DNA from: Flavobacteriales bacterium | GTDB lineage: Bacteria; Bacteroidota; Bacteroidia; Flavobacteriales; Flavobacteriaceae | Direction of reading: 5' to 3' | Assembly (NCBI GenBank): GCA_026993355.1 | Contig: JALWTX010000010.1 | Location: forward strand, 1 to 64,000 | DNA: 64,000 nt | Part shown: in pieces, positions 31,955-41,352 of the stretch | Layout of the letters: each line of letters starts with the position of its first letter | Position numbering within the stretch: the first letter of the stretch is position 1 | Made by a program: the position numbers and the translations under genes | Notes under the pieces: model-generated | What the model was told of the DNA's origin: nothing | Database searches by the model: none | What the model saw: the letters and a program-made list of their open reading frames with translations, nothing else

Positions 31955-33874
31955 TTAAAAATAATACCGTTTAAAAGCCTCAATAGCCGCATAGTCTGCC
32001 AAACCCAATTGGTGGTATTTTACGGCTGTTTGATGGTTACGGTCTTCTGCCCTTACCCAAAACTCACGCGGATCGTTCCCTTGAAACATCACACCGTCTT
32101 TTTGCGTTTCATGGTAAAAAATAGCTTTGCGTTTGCGTAAGACTTGGTCCGGACTCATGGGTACCGCCATATCTATTTGCGGCACATCCCATTCGTGCCA
32201 AGCCCCGCGATATAACCAAACACGACAATCTTGCATAAAATCTTCTTGTTTTAAGTTGTCAATACTTTTAAAAATAGCATCTAAACAAACTTTGTGGGTC
32301 CCATGCGGATCGGCCAAATCACCGGCTGCAAAAATTTGATGTGGTTTAATTTGCGCTATAATATTTTGCACCAAAGTGATATCTGCCACACTTAAAGGTT
32401 TCTTCTTGATAGCACCGGTTTCATAAAAAGGCATATCTAAAAAATGAATTTGTGACAACGGCACCTTCAAATAAGTTAAAGCACTAATGGCTTCTTGACG
32501 TCTGATTTGCGCTTTCAATTTTCTGACCGGCAAACTGTCTTCATAGGGTTTTTCTTTGGTTTGCAAATCCCGGATGATGTTTTTCAAATGAACATTATCG
32601 GGCTGATAGGTTTGCATAATACGGGCATATTTCAATGCTTGCTCATCAGAAACGGCTATGCTACCCGAAGTTTGATAAGCAACATGCACTTCATGCCCTT
32701 GCTCTACCAGTCGGTCCAAAGTTCCGCCCATTGAAATAACATCATCATCCGGATGCGGACTAAAAATCAACACCCGTTTAGGAAAGGGTGTTGCCCGCTC
32801 GGGGCGGTAGGTATCATCAGCACCGGGTTTGCCACCGGGCCAACCGGTAATGGTGTGTTGAATTTGATTAAATACCTTTATGTTTATGTGATACGGATCG
32901 CCCTCTTGTGCCATCAGCCCTGACATGCCATGGGCATTATAGTCTTTTTCGGTTAATTTTAAAATGGACTTACCGGTTTGACCGGACAACCAAACAACTG
33001 ATTTTTTGATTAATTCGTCATCCCATTGACAGTCTTTGACCAACCAAGGGGTTTTGACTCGTGTTAATTCTTGCGAAGCTTCTTCGTCCAAAACAAAGGT
33101 GGTATTGGTGTGCTTTTGCAGATAAGTTGCTGGTACGTCTGACGTCATCTCACCTTCAACAGTACGTTTGATAATAGGCGCCTTAGCATTTCCCCAAGCC
33201 AATAACACAATACGTTTGGATTGTAAAATGGTTTTGATCCCCATCGTAATGGCTGCGCGTGGGACATTTTCAATTCCAAAAAAACCGGGTGCTGCATCTT
33301 GCCGGGTCAAGGGGTCAAGGGTCACATACCGTGTCCCCGAATTGATATGTGAGCCGGGCTCATTAAAACCGATATGTCCGGTACGACCAATGCCCAACAA
33401 TTGAAAATGGATCCCACCATATGACGCAATTTTCTGATCGTAAGCAATACAATATTCTATTAACTTATCTTTAGGAACAGTACCATCCGGAATATGAATA
33501 TTTTCAGGATTGATATCGATATGATCAAATAAATGTTGGTGCATGAAATAATGATAGCTATGAATGCTCTCTTTAGGCATCGGATAATATTCATCTAAAT
33601 TAAACGTCACCACATTTTTAAAACTTAAGCCTTCTTCTTTATGCAACCTGACCAATTCCTCATATACTTTAACCGGAGACGAGCCGGTGGCTAAACCTAA
33701 GACGCAGGTTTCACCAGCGGCTTGTTTGGCCCTTATCAAGCCGGCTATTTCGGCCGCCACAACTTTAGAACCATCGACCGAATTATCAAATACTACATTG
33801 TGAATTTTTTCATACCGGGTTTCTTCAAATTGGCCGGGAGGTTGGTAAGCAATAGAAAGTATTGGTGAATTCAT
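31955..33874 (-). CDS. nagB: Glucosamine-6-phosphate deaminase fused to PIG-L deacetylase domain
   Basis: 639 residues. Residues 20-280 are NagB: VLGLATGSSPVKVY, VVTFNLDEYYPM, LLGIGRTGHIGFNEPG, ITMGIKTI. It converts glucosamine-6-phosphate to fructose-6-phosphate and ammonia. From about residue 365 a PIG-L/LmbE-type zinc deacetylase domain follows, with the metal-binding HPDDD in RVLIFSPHPDDDVISMGG and DLADPHGTHKVC near the end. The second domain may deacetylate an amino-sugar phosphate; its substrate is not shown. This two-domain form is known from Bacteroidota. It is probably linked functionally with the hexosaminidase downstream. Confidence 0.93.
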   Translation of the reverse strand: MNSPILSIAYQPPGQFEETRYEKIHNVVFDNSVDGSKVVAAEIAGLIRAKQAAGETCVLGLATGSSPVKVYEELVRLHKEEGLSFKNVVTFNLDEYYPMPKESIHSYHYFMHQHLFDHIDINPENIHIPDGTVPKDKLIEYCIAYDQKIASYGGIHFQLLGIGRTGHIGFNEPGSHINSGTRYVTLDPLTRQDAAPGFFGIENVPRAAITMGIKTILQSKRIVLLAWGNAKAPIIKRTVEGEMTSDVPATYLQKHTNTTFVLDEEASQELTRVKTPWLVKDCQWDDELIKKSVVWLSGQTGKSILKLTEKDYNAHGMSGLMAQEGDPYHINIKVFNQIQHTITGWPGGKPGADDTYRPERATPFPKRVLIFSPHPDDDVISMGGTLDRLVEQGHEVHVAYQTSGSIAVSDEQALKYARIMQTYQPDNVHLKNIIRDLQTKEKPYEDSLPVRKLKAQIRRQEAISALTYLKVPLSQIHFLDMPFYETGAIKKKPLSVADITLVQNIIAQIKPHQIFAAGDLADPHGTHKVCLDAIFKSIDNLKQEDFMQDCRVWLYRGAWHEWDVPQIDMAVPMSPDQVLRKRKAIFYHETQKDGVMFQGNDPREFWVRAEDRNHQTAVKYHQLGLADYAAIEAFKRYYF

Positions 33875-33969
33875 AATTATTCTTTTGATGAGCCAGCTAA
33901 ATTAAAAAAAGAAAAGTGAATAAAAAATGAGATTTATAAATTTTATATTAAAAAAATATGAAACATCTA

Positions 33970-34977
33970 CTACATAAAAAGAAAAATCATGGCTAAAGCA
34001 AATAAAATCTGACCTACAAAAACCACACTTCCTAATAATAAAGATTTTTGCCCCTGTTGCCAAACCGTTTTAAAATGAATATTAAACCCAATTGCTACCA
34101 TGGCAATGAGCAAAAAATAATGACTGAGTTGTCCTAAGAAATGCAAATACTGAACAGGTAATAAATGAAATGTTGGCAATAAGGACATCAAAATAAAGCC
34201 AATAATAAAAACAGGTATCGCTTGTTTTTTTACCACCTCTTCAGCCTTTTTATTTTTTTGATGAAAATAGTAAATTAAGCTTATTACCAAAGGCGTCAAC
34301 ATGAGTATACGCATCATTTTAACAATGGTTGCCGTATGCCCAACCTTTTCATTGATTGAAAATCCGGCAGCAACCACTTGCCCAACGGCTTGCAGGGTGT
34401 CACCTATTAAAAAACCGGCATGCAAATTGTTAAAATGAAAAATATACTTGACCAATAAAGGCAAAACAAACATGCCAATACTCCCTAAAAAATTAACTAT
34501 AGTTACCGATACCCCTACCTGATGCTTATCTGCACCGATAATTTTTTCGGTAGCCGCAATGGCTGAACTTCCACATACGGCATTACCAATGCCTAATAAA
34601 AGGCCTAATTTGTAAGGTATTTGGAAAATACATGCAAACAGTAAAGCTAAAATGATGGTAAAAACAATCCCGGCAATAATCAATAAGACTGCCTTAATAC
34701 CCAACTCCTTTATAATATTGAAATCTAATTTTACACCCATTAAGATAATAGCCCATGACAGAATTTTTTTTTCGGCAAAATTGATTCCCGGCGATAAAGA
34801 TGGCGGTAATTTAAAAATATTACCGGCCAATACACCTAAACTTATACCCATAACGACAGCCCCAACCGGTAAAAAACCGGACAACCATAAAGCTAATATT
34901 GCAACCGTCAGAGTAAATAAAAGACCGGGCAAATAAGAATAAGATTTTTGTCTTTTTGATATTTTTAGTTGTTTCAT
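33970..34977 (-). CDS. YeiH-family membrane protein, putative sulfate exporter
   Basis: 335 residues with about ten membrane helices. Family signatures: LSPGINFAEKKILSWAIILMGVKLDF, LLLGIGNAVCGSSAIAATEKII, IGDTLQAVGQVVAAGFSI. The YeiH (UPF0324) family has been proposed to export sulfate or related anions; the substrate is not proven. It sits at the end of a minus-strand row of sulfur-transport-like genes, which fits export of an oxidation product. It is separated from the P460 gene by 71 bases. Confidence 0.88.
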   Translation of the reverse strand: MKQLKISKRQKSYSYLPGLLFTLTVAILALWLSGFLPVGAVVMGISLGVLAGNIFKLPPSLSPGINFAEKKILSWAIILMGVKLDFNIIKELGIKAVLLIIAGIVFTIILALLFACIFQIPYKLGLLLGIGNAVCGSSAIAATEKIIGADKHQVGVSVTIVNFLGSIGMFVLPLLVKYIFHFNNLHAGFLIGDTLQAVGQVVAAGFSINEKVGHTATIVKMMRILMLTPLVISLIYYFHQKNKKAEEVVKKQAIPVFIIGFILMSLLPTFHLLPVQYLHFLGQLSHYFLLIAMVAIGFNIHFKTVWQQGQKSLLLGSVVFVGQILFALAMIFLFM

Positions 34978-35048
34978 ATAAAATTTTCAAGGCTAATAAA
35001 CACCGGATATTCGGCAGAATCATTTTCAATACTATCCAAAAGGTTATG

Positions 35049-35582
35049 TTAATCTAATTTTTGCAATTTCGTAAAGATAAAATCATTCTCTTTAGCTATA
35101 TTATGACATGAAATGCAACTGGCTGTCCCCTTTTTCCAAGCTTTGTATTGATTATCAGATTTAACAAACCGGGCATATCCCCAATTCCCCGGATTTGCGC
35201 CAAATTGTTTTTTGTCTTTGATCATATACTCAATGCGTTTCAAATGATTTGCCTCTAAAGCTGCTTTAAAATTAGGCATTTGCTTAACATCCCAGCCTAT
35301 TTTTACAATTATACTACCATCGGGCAAGGGGCGTTTTTCATTTAAAGCTTGGTAAGCTAGATTATTTGCCATGATGTAACGCAATTCATTTTTATCAGTT
35401 CTAAAATGCGTGGCAATAACCTTATAATTTTTATAATTCTCAATAGTTTTAAATTTTAGGTGATTATCAGGCATTTCCAAATCCGGAACTTGTGAAATTG
35501 GTTGATAAGTCGATTTTCTATTTTGACAGGACAATATTACACTAATTGTTAAAAGCAATAGGCTATACCTGAGGAAAACCAT
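35049..35582 (-). CDS. Cytochrome P460-like lipoprotein
   Basis: 177 residues. Lipobox at ISVILSC (Cys19). The body fits the cytochrome P460 fold (IENYKNYKVIATHFRTDKNE, LPDGSIIVKIGWDVK, NWGYARFV) and ends with the haem motif Cys156-IS-Cys159-His160 and the typical NDFIFTKLQ. Known P460 enzymes oxidise hydroxylamine, releasing N2O or NO; activity needs a haem-lysine cross-link I cannot confirm here. The ATG at 35582 is chosen because it leads straight into the signal peptide; the longer frame to 35627 adds 15 polar residues. Confidence 0.85.
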   Translation of the reverse strand: MVFLRYSLLLLTISVILSCQNRKSTYQPISQVPDLEMPDNHLKFKTIENYKNYKVIATHFRTDKNELRYIMANNLAYQALNEKRPLPDGSIIVKIGWDVKQMPNFKAALEANHLKRIEYMIKDKKQFGANPGNWGYARFVKSDNQYKAWKKGTASCISCHNIAKENDFIFTKLQKLD

Positions 35583-35747
35583 AGTTTTTTTTTCTGTATT
35601 ATAATTTGAATTGGAAATTCTTTTCATTTTTTACTTATTTTTTTATGATTTGAACGAACAAGATACATCATTAAATCTAACGCATTGTGAAGAGCTAAAT
35701 AAATTAACTGAATTTTCTTTTAAAAATACAGCAAGGCAAATTAAAAG

Positions 35748-36758
35748 CTATTTTCTCAAAACTTTGCCGGTCAAAAACATGCCTAAAAACACAAACAAGG
35801 CAAAAACCAAACTACTGATTGCCAATTGCATACCGCCGGAAATAATATGCCCGCTGGTACAACCGCCGGCTAATCGCGCCCCGAATATCAAGATGAATCC
35901 GCCGATCAATGCTGCCCAAATGCGTTTGTTTTTTGCCGTACCGAATTGGTCTGCCCAACGCGGATAAATCAGTCGCCATTTAAAATTGCCTTGAAGTAAT
36001 GACCGTATCAAAACCAACAAAAAAGCACCGGTTAAAAAAATGAGTTCCCAATGACCGGGTGTCTGAATTTTTTGATAATAAACACTATTGGTCAGTCCCC
36101 CTAAATGCGCACCTACATATGGATAAGTGGTCGAAGCACCAATCGGACGGTTAGTCGTGGCTTTTAAAAAGACGATACTATTTAAAACCGCCAATAAAAC
36201 GCCGGCAATAGCCCATCTTTTATCGGTAGCCCCCTTATTTGTCGGGATTCTAAAAGCTAAAAGAATGAAAATAGCGCTTATTATCAAAACTAAAATATAG
36301 TAGAGCCAACTGAAAGCCCCTACCAAACTAAACAAAGAAATTTTTCCCATGTTGAAATCCAGTAAACCGGATATATCTGGATAAATCAACGTATAAAACC
36401 AGCCGCCTAATACCCCACCGGCAATACCAATCCATGCATCAACGGCGCCTTGCGCAGCTGATATAGGTAAAGTTCCCGGACAATAACCCAAAACAGCCAT
36501 GCCGGCACCAAATAACAATCCACCTAATACCACACCCCAAACTACAAACGGCTTGACGTGAAAACCGGCCCAGCCTAAACCGATAAGAATACTCAAAAGA
36601 ATAGCACCGACGCCAATGCTCAATAAAATCGCTTTTAAAACCGTATTGTTCCTAAAACCGGCTTGCGCACTAATGACATCGTATTTGTTTAAGCGACCAT
36701 AATCGATAATCCAACCAAATAAGGCGCCAAATACTAAGATTAAAATGATATGACTCAT
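35748..36758 (-). CDS. YeeE/YedE family sulfur-compound transporter (short form)
   Basis: 336 residues with 8-9 membrane helices. Cys motifs of the YeeE/YedE family are LGYCPGTLPISAAQG and FGARLAGGCTSGHIISGGMQ near the C-terminus. Members take up thiosulfate or related sulfur compounds by relaying the ligand through conserved cysteines. A LysR regulator gene lies upstream and a second, longer YeeE lies beyond that. No TusA-like sulfur carrier is adjacent. Confidence 0.9.
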   Translation of the reverse strand: MSHIILILVFGALFGWIIDYGRLNKYDVISAQAGFRNNTVLKAILLSIGVGAILLSILIGLGWAGFHVKPFVVWGVVLGGLLFGAGMAVLGYCPGTLPISAAQGAVDAWIGIAGGVLGGWFYTLIYPDISGLLDFNMGKISLFSLVGAFSWLYYILVLIISAIFILLAFRIPTNKGATDKRWAIAGVLLAVLNSIVFLKATTNRPIGASTTYPYVGAHLGGLTNSVYYQKIQTPGHWELIFLTGAFLLVLIRSLLQGNFKWRLIYPRWADQFGTAKNKRIWAALIGGFILIFGARLAGGCTSGHIISGGMQLAISSLVFALFVFLGMFLTGKVLRK

Positions 36759-36840
36759 GTCTCTGTGTTTTTAAAATGAACAACACAAAGAACGGGATAT
36801 AATTATAACCAAACAAACGAAAAATTAGAATGTTAGATAA

Positions 36841-37725
36841 CTAAAAGTTATAATGAGCGAAGTTTAAAACCAAATCAACCAATTTGTTTTGACTGCCTTC
36901 GGGATAGATAAAATTGAAATAGCGCTCGACTTTAAAATCTTTGGTGGCAATTAAACACAAATCACGGCGTTTAACAGCTTCTTTAACACTTTGATATGAC
37001 AAAAAAGCCAATGCTTCTGCTTGTCGCAAATAACCTTTGATACCTTGCGTGCTACCATATTCCATAATGATATTAAAATCGGATAAGCTAAAACCGGATT
37101 TTTGCAAATGATATACCAACACTTCACGGGTTCCCGAACCACTTTCACGGATAACCAAGGGGTATTTTTTTAAAGATATTAAATCCAACGGCTGTTTAGG
37201 CAGAGACATTTTAGGGTTGCCGACCAATACGATTTCATCTTTTAAAAATGTTTTATATTGGGTACCACTTCGTTTACTTTGTCCTTCAATCAAACCGATA
37301 TCAATTTCATTTTTCAAAACGGCTTGCTCAATTTTTTCGGTATTGCCGTTCATCACACTGATTTTTATGTCGGGATAACGTTTTGAAAATTTATGAAGTA
37401 AGCCGGGCAATACATATTGGGTAATCGTGGTACTCGAACCGATTTTTAAACTGCCTTTTTGTTCATTTTTGAGTTGCGACAGGTCAAAATAAAGCTGGTT
37501 ATACAAACTTTCAATCCGGTAGGCATATTGCAAAAGCCGCTCACCTGCAGGGGTTAAAGATATTTTATTGCCATGCCTGTTAAAAAGCTTGGTTTCCAAG
37601 CTTTGCTCGAGTTTATGTATATGTTTGGTTACCGCCGGTTGCGTCATATACAACTCGGCAGCGGCTTTGGTAAAGCTCAATTTTTGAGCCGTAACGATAA
37701 AAACTTTCAGACCGGATGCCAGCAT
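36841..37725 (-). CDS. LysR-family transcriptional regulator
   Basis: 294 residues. N-terminal winged helix-turn-helix (TAQKLSFTKAAAELYMTQPA, VTKHIHKLEQSLETKLFNR), then a periplasmic-binding-protein-like sensor domain (GSLKIGSSTTITQYVLPGLL, VIRESGSGTREV), most like the CysB/CysL/CbbR branch. It lies between two YeeE genes on the same strand and probably controls them. A strong dyad (37740-37765) covers the expected transcription start, consistent with autoregulation. Confidence 0.93.
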   Translation of the reverse strand: MLASGLKVFIVTAQKLSFTKAAAELYMTQPAVTKHIHKLEQSLETKLFNRHGNKISLTPAGERLLQYAYRIESLYNQLYFDLSQLKNEQKGSLKIGSSTTITQYVLPGLLHKFSKRYPDIKISVMNGNTEKIEQAVLKNEIDIGLIEGQSKRSGTQYKTFLKDEIVLVGNPKMSLPKQPLDLISLKKYPLVIRESGSGTREVLVYHLQKSGFSLSDFNIIMEYGSTQGIKGYLRQAEALAFLSYQSVKEAVKRRDLCLIATKDFKVERYFNFIYPEGSQNKLVDLVLNFAHYNF

Positions 37726-37739
37726 AACAATAAAAATTT

Positions 37740-37774
37740 AGGGCTGTAATCGGGATTACAACCCTACAAAGATA
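37740..37774 (-). promoter_or_regulatory. LysR gene promoter with overlapping operator-like dyad
   Basis: The -7 element TATCTTTG (37767-37774) is directly followed by a 12-bp imperfect inverted repeat (37740-37751 with 37754-37765) whose core TGTAATCGGGATTACA is a perfect dyad. It covers the expected start site and leader. Confidence 0.6.
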
Positions 37775-37796
37775 AGAGAATGTTTCTGAATCATTT

Positions 37797-39401
37797 TTAA
37801 TTTTCGGGATAAGCATCCGGCGGAACCGGTATTGGTGCCGGCACCCCATTGACAACATCCTTGTTTTTAGTGGCTTCTTTATCAATAAATTCTTGTGCTT
37901 CTTCGGTACTTTGATGTATCAAAATCACTTTTTTCAGACCGGTATTTTTAATCCCTTGTTTGATAAAATAGAATAGCAAGAACAAAATAATTAACCACCA
38001 AATGAACAAGATAATTTGTTGACCGGTAACATTATCGGTAAACAATTCATACACTTTATATTTATCGGTTAAAGAACCGTTTTTGCCGGCAATAACCGTA
38101 CTACTCAAAAAATGTTTATGTGCTTTATAGAACAAGGTAAAAGGCAAATATCCAACGGCAAAGCCCATAAATCCGATTAAGGTATTCAGATACCCCATTC
38201 CCAAACGCATATACGAACGAATTTCGCAACCGATAAGTAACACGGCACCCATACCCAACAACAAGCCGCCTATTAAACTACCGGCAGTCAGTGAATATTT
38301 GACTTTACCCGCAAAAGCCGGTTCGGCGCCAAAAAATACCCAAGCAATGATGATAAAACCCAACATGACAACCCAGTGCGTTGCCAAACCAATAAATGGG
38401 GCATAACTACGCATCAGGGTACGCGTAATTTTAGGTACGCCTAAAAAAGCATATTTTTTATCGCGTTGTTTCATATCCTTTCCTGTTTCCAAAGCTACCA
38501 GTGCACATTCGGTTCCAAATCCGGACTTTGCCAAACCGATGCCACCTATGATACCGGCTAACAAAGTTACCAACACATAAAACCAACCTTCATGTGCGAC
38601 CGATTTATTAAAAGGATGTAGATGACCGGCTTTGAGATGTTGCATACTGTCCGCATTAAAAAAGCCGTTGTAAATTGCTACAAAAATCAATAATAACACA
38701 AATAATAAGCCTACCAAATAATAGGGATTTTTCAAAGGTTTATAACCGGGTTTGTAAGTAGCTTGCTCACCTTTATCGGCATTTTTGACATAAGATAAAG
38801 TTTCTTGATGTTTAAAATAATTAGCCAACTTGAATTTTCCCATGATATAAAAACTCAAAATACCACCCAGAGCCATAAAAATGACCGTTACCAGCGAATG
38901 AATATTCATCATAGGCACACCACCCATCAAGTGGTTGAGCGTACAACCCCCTGCCAAACGCGTACCATAACTAAACAAAATGCCACCGATAAACGATGCT
39001 AACAACATTTTTTTATTGTAGTAAGCCCACGAACGGCTTTCGCGTTCCATTTTAGCCACCAAATACCCACCGATAATCATCCCTACTATGGGCCAGCCGA
39101 TACCGGGCACAAAAGCACCATCGGATGACGGCACAACTTTTTGAACGCCATCAACTACGGTTGTACCGTAAGTGCCGTATAATTCCGATTTAAATCCAAA
39201 TATCTGATTAACAAACACTTCCATGCCCCGAAACATCTTTCCTAAATCGGTGGTTACGGTAATGGGTTTGAGATGTGCCGGTTTGCCCTGTTGCACTTTT
39301 TGCACCCACAAACCAATCATATAAATAATTTGCGCCACGCCAAACAGTGCGCCGGCATATACATACGACCATTGATTGTTGATAAGTTTTTTAATATTCA
39401 T
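37797..39401 (-). CDS. YeeE/YedE family sulfur-compound transporter (long form)
   Basis: 534 residues with 12 or more membrane helices, consistent with a fused pair of YeeE halves. Cys motifs: YGTRLAGGCTLNHLMGG in the first half; GFGTECALVALETG and LIGCEIRSYMRLGMG in the second. The cytosolic C-terminus is charged and Pro-rich. It probably imports a reduced sulfur compound across the inner membrane. It starts 17 bases after the porin gene stops, so the two are co-transcribed. Confidence 0.9.
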   Translation of the reverse strand: MNIKKLINNQWSYVYAGALFGVAQIIYMIGLWVQKVQQGKPAHLKPITVTTDLGKMFRGMEVFVNQIFGFKSELYGTYGTTVVDGVQKVVPSSDGAFVPGIGWPIVGMIIGGYLVAKMERESRSWAYYNKKMLLASFIGGILFSYGTRLAGGCTLNHLMGGVPMMNIHSLVTVIFMALGGILSFYIMGKFKLANYFKHQETLSYVKNADKGEQATYKPGYKPLKNPYYLVGLLFVLLLIFVAIYNGFFNADSMQHLKAGHLHPFNKSVAHEGWFYVLVTLLAGIIGGIGLAKSGFGTECALVALETGKDMKQRDKKYAFLGVPKITRTLMRSYAPFIGLATHWVVMLGFIIIAWVFFGAEPAFAGKVKYSLTAGSLIGGLLLGMGAVLLIGCEIRSYMRLGMGYLNTLIGFMGFAVGYLPFTLFYKAHKHFLSSTVIAGKNGSLTDKYKVYELFTDNVTGQQIILFIWWLIILFLLFYFIKQGIKNTGLKKVILIHQSTEEAQEFIDKEATKNKDVVNGVPAPIPVPPDAYPEN

Positions 39402-39418
39402 AGTTACACATTATTTAA

Positions 39419-40561
39419 TTAAAAATCCATTTGTATTCTCAATAAATGACCGGTCATATTACCCAAAACCGGATTTTTATCATCGGTAAGTATATAATTA
39501 TACATTAATTTGATATGCGACGTCAAATACCAATTCAGTCCGACAGTCAAATTGTTAACTTCTGCCGGATTACTCGGGTTAGCAGCTGCGACATCATTTG
39601 AAAATTGCATTTGAGAAAAGCGCGCTGTAAGTTCCAAGGCTCCAAAGCCGCCGTGTTCCACATCAGTCTTTGGCTTTACTCTGCCAAAAGCCCCGTGTTT
39701 ATATGGACGGTGTTCACCAGTCAAGAAATAACTGCCCAATACATAAAAACTACCGGCATTATAATCTTTTGAGATATTATTTGCCAGGGTCATCATTTTA
39801 TATTCAGATTGCAAAGAAAATGATTGGTATCCGGTAGCCAATTCAAATCCGACGGTTTGCCGGTTTTTAGCATCCGGAAAAATATAATGATATTTCTCTC
39901 CCATATGATTTTCGGGTCTGAATTTCAAATCTTTATAAGGTCTATGAGCATAATTGACCCCTAAATGCAATAATAAATTTTGAGAAGAGTCAAATATGGG
40001 CCAAGCCACAAATCGCGTACTGATATTTTGTCCGTCTGCCAAATTGACATCTTTAAAACCTTCGGAATTTTTCCCGTTATTAGTAACCGACATTTGAAAA
40101 CCGGCATGGGCCTTAAACAAATGATAATTTTCATATAAAAAGCCCGCGCCCCAACGGAAATTCTGCAACGATGTCAACATCGCCCGTTCAAAAAACGGGA
40201 TATATTTACTACTGGTCGCCATATCCAAACCTGTTGGTTCCAAAACACTCCCAAAAGAAAAGTTACCTAACTTACCCCCTTTATATTTCAAATAAACATC
40301 TCTGAAACCAATAGTAGCATTGGCTATATTTACTTCAACTTTATAAGAAAAATGCGGCGATAGTAAACCATCAACTGACAAATGAACACGCCTGAATTCA
40401 TTAGCATTAAACCAGTTGGACTGATTTTGTCTTTTTAAAAATTCAAAATCAAATTGAATACGACCATGCAAATGAACGGTTGGCTGCATTTTTGAAGTTT
40501 GTGCATATAAACTTGTCAGCAGTAATAAAAAAAAGCTTGTAAAAAGTTGTTTGAATTTCAT
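39419..40561 (-). CDS. Porin of the phosphate-selective O/P family
   Basis: 380 residues. A signal peptide (MKFKQLFTSFFLLLLTSLYA) is followed by a 16-strand-type barrel: HLHGRIQFDFEFLKRQ, ANEFRRVHLSVDGLL, SYKVEVNIANATIGFRDVYL, and the ending LLRIQMDF with terminal Phe expected for outer-membrane insertion. The family passes anions. Being first in the operon with a YeeE transporter, it may admit an anionic sulfur compound; this is inference. Confidence 0.85.
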   Translation of the reverse strand: MKFKQLFTSFFLLLLTSLYAQTSKMQPTVHLHGRIQFDFEFLKRQNQSNWFNANEFRRVHLSVDGLLSPHFSYKVEVNIANATIGFRDVYLKYKGGKLGNFSFGSVLEPTGLDMATSSKYIPFFERAMLTSLQNFRWGAGFLYENYHLFKAHAGFQMSVTNNGKNSEGFKDVNLADGQNISTRFVAWPIFDSSQNLLLHLGVNYAHRPYKDLKFRPENHMGEKYHYIFPDAKNRQTVGFELATGYQSFSLQSEYKMMTLANNISKDYNAGSFYVLGSYFLTGEHRPYKHGAFGRVKPKTDVEHGGFGALELTARFSQMQFSNDVAAANPSNPAEVNNLTVGLNWYLTSHIKLMYNYILTDDKNPVLGNMTGHLLRIQMDF

Positions 40562-40622
40562 CTATTTAAAATTTTATGTTGTTTAAAAAATAATAATACA
40601 TTCAGTAACTCTCATGAATTTA

Positions 40623-40772
40623 TTTTAATCATAACCTTGTGTGTATTTTATGATTAAAAAAATCATGTTCGTTTCATATGGTGTTTTTTTTGCATTTTGA
40701 CTGCTCAAAAATACAAGAAAAGAGAAAAACACAATTTTAAAAACAATCAGTTTTATGACTTATATCATAAAA
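40623..40772. promoter_or_regulatory. Two inverted repeats in the divergent gap 40562-40908
   Basis: A perfect 12-bp inverted repeat (TTTTAATCATAA, 40623-40634 with 40648-40659) and a perfect 8-bp one (TTTTATGA, 40751-40758 with 40765-40772) share the ATCATAA/TTATGAT sequence. They lie upstream of the porin operon (minus) and of the DUF2141 operon (plus). Neither has a T-tract, so operator function is more likely than termination. I see no gene in this gap. Confidence 0.5.
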
Positions 40773-40908
40773 TGTTTGAATTTTAAAAAATCGGAATTCT
40801 TAATAGCTACAATTCACTCTAAAAAAACGACAGCTCGGTCATAAAAAATTGTCTGCTTACTATTGCTGCTACATCTTTGCTCTGTATTAATCATAAAAAT
40901 TTATAAAA

Positions 40909-41337
40909 ATGAAAGATTTACTTACTATTATTTTAGTCGCTTTCGGCTACTTCATGCATTTTGTATCACCGCAAACTTCTACGGAAAAGACCTTTAATTT
41001 AGAAATCAAATTTGAAAATATTCAAAAAACCGATAAACCCATTTATATGGCGCTATACCAATCGGAAAAAGATTTTAATAACAAAAAGCCTTTTAAAAAA
41101 TACACGGTTTTACCTTCTCAAAACCCCGGGTTAAACAGTCAAGATTTACCGGAAGGCACCTATGCCATATTGTGTTTTCAAGATCTGAATGGCAATCACC
41201 GTTTAGATTTTAACGGCTATATACCGGACGAACCATGGGGATTATCCAATAATATAATCCGAATGGGACCACCGACTTGGGAAGACGCCAAGTTTGAACT
41301 AAAACAAGATTTACAATTGGACATCGAATTATTTTAA
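40909..41337 (+). CDS. DUF2141 domain protein
   Basis: 142 residues. An N-terminal hydrophobic stretch (LLTIILVAFGYFMHFV) acts as signal or anchor, then a DUF2141 domain: IYMALYQSEKDF, LPEGTYAILCFQDLNGNHRL, then PDEPWGLSNN and GPPTWEDAKFEL. The fold is a small secreted beta-sandwich; the function is unknown. It precedes a LytS kinase by 15 bases, so it may supply or modulate that sensor's signal. Confidence 0.87.
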   Translation: MKDLLTIILVAFGYFMHFVSPQTSTEKTFNLEIKFENIQKTDKPIYMALYQSEKDFNNKKPFKKYTVLPSQNPGLNSQDLPEGTYAILCFQDLNGNHRLDFNGYIPDEPWGLSNNIIRMGPPTWEDAKFELKQDLQLDIELF

Positions 41338-41352
41338 TAACTTTAAACTTAA

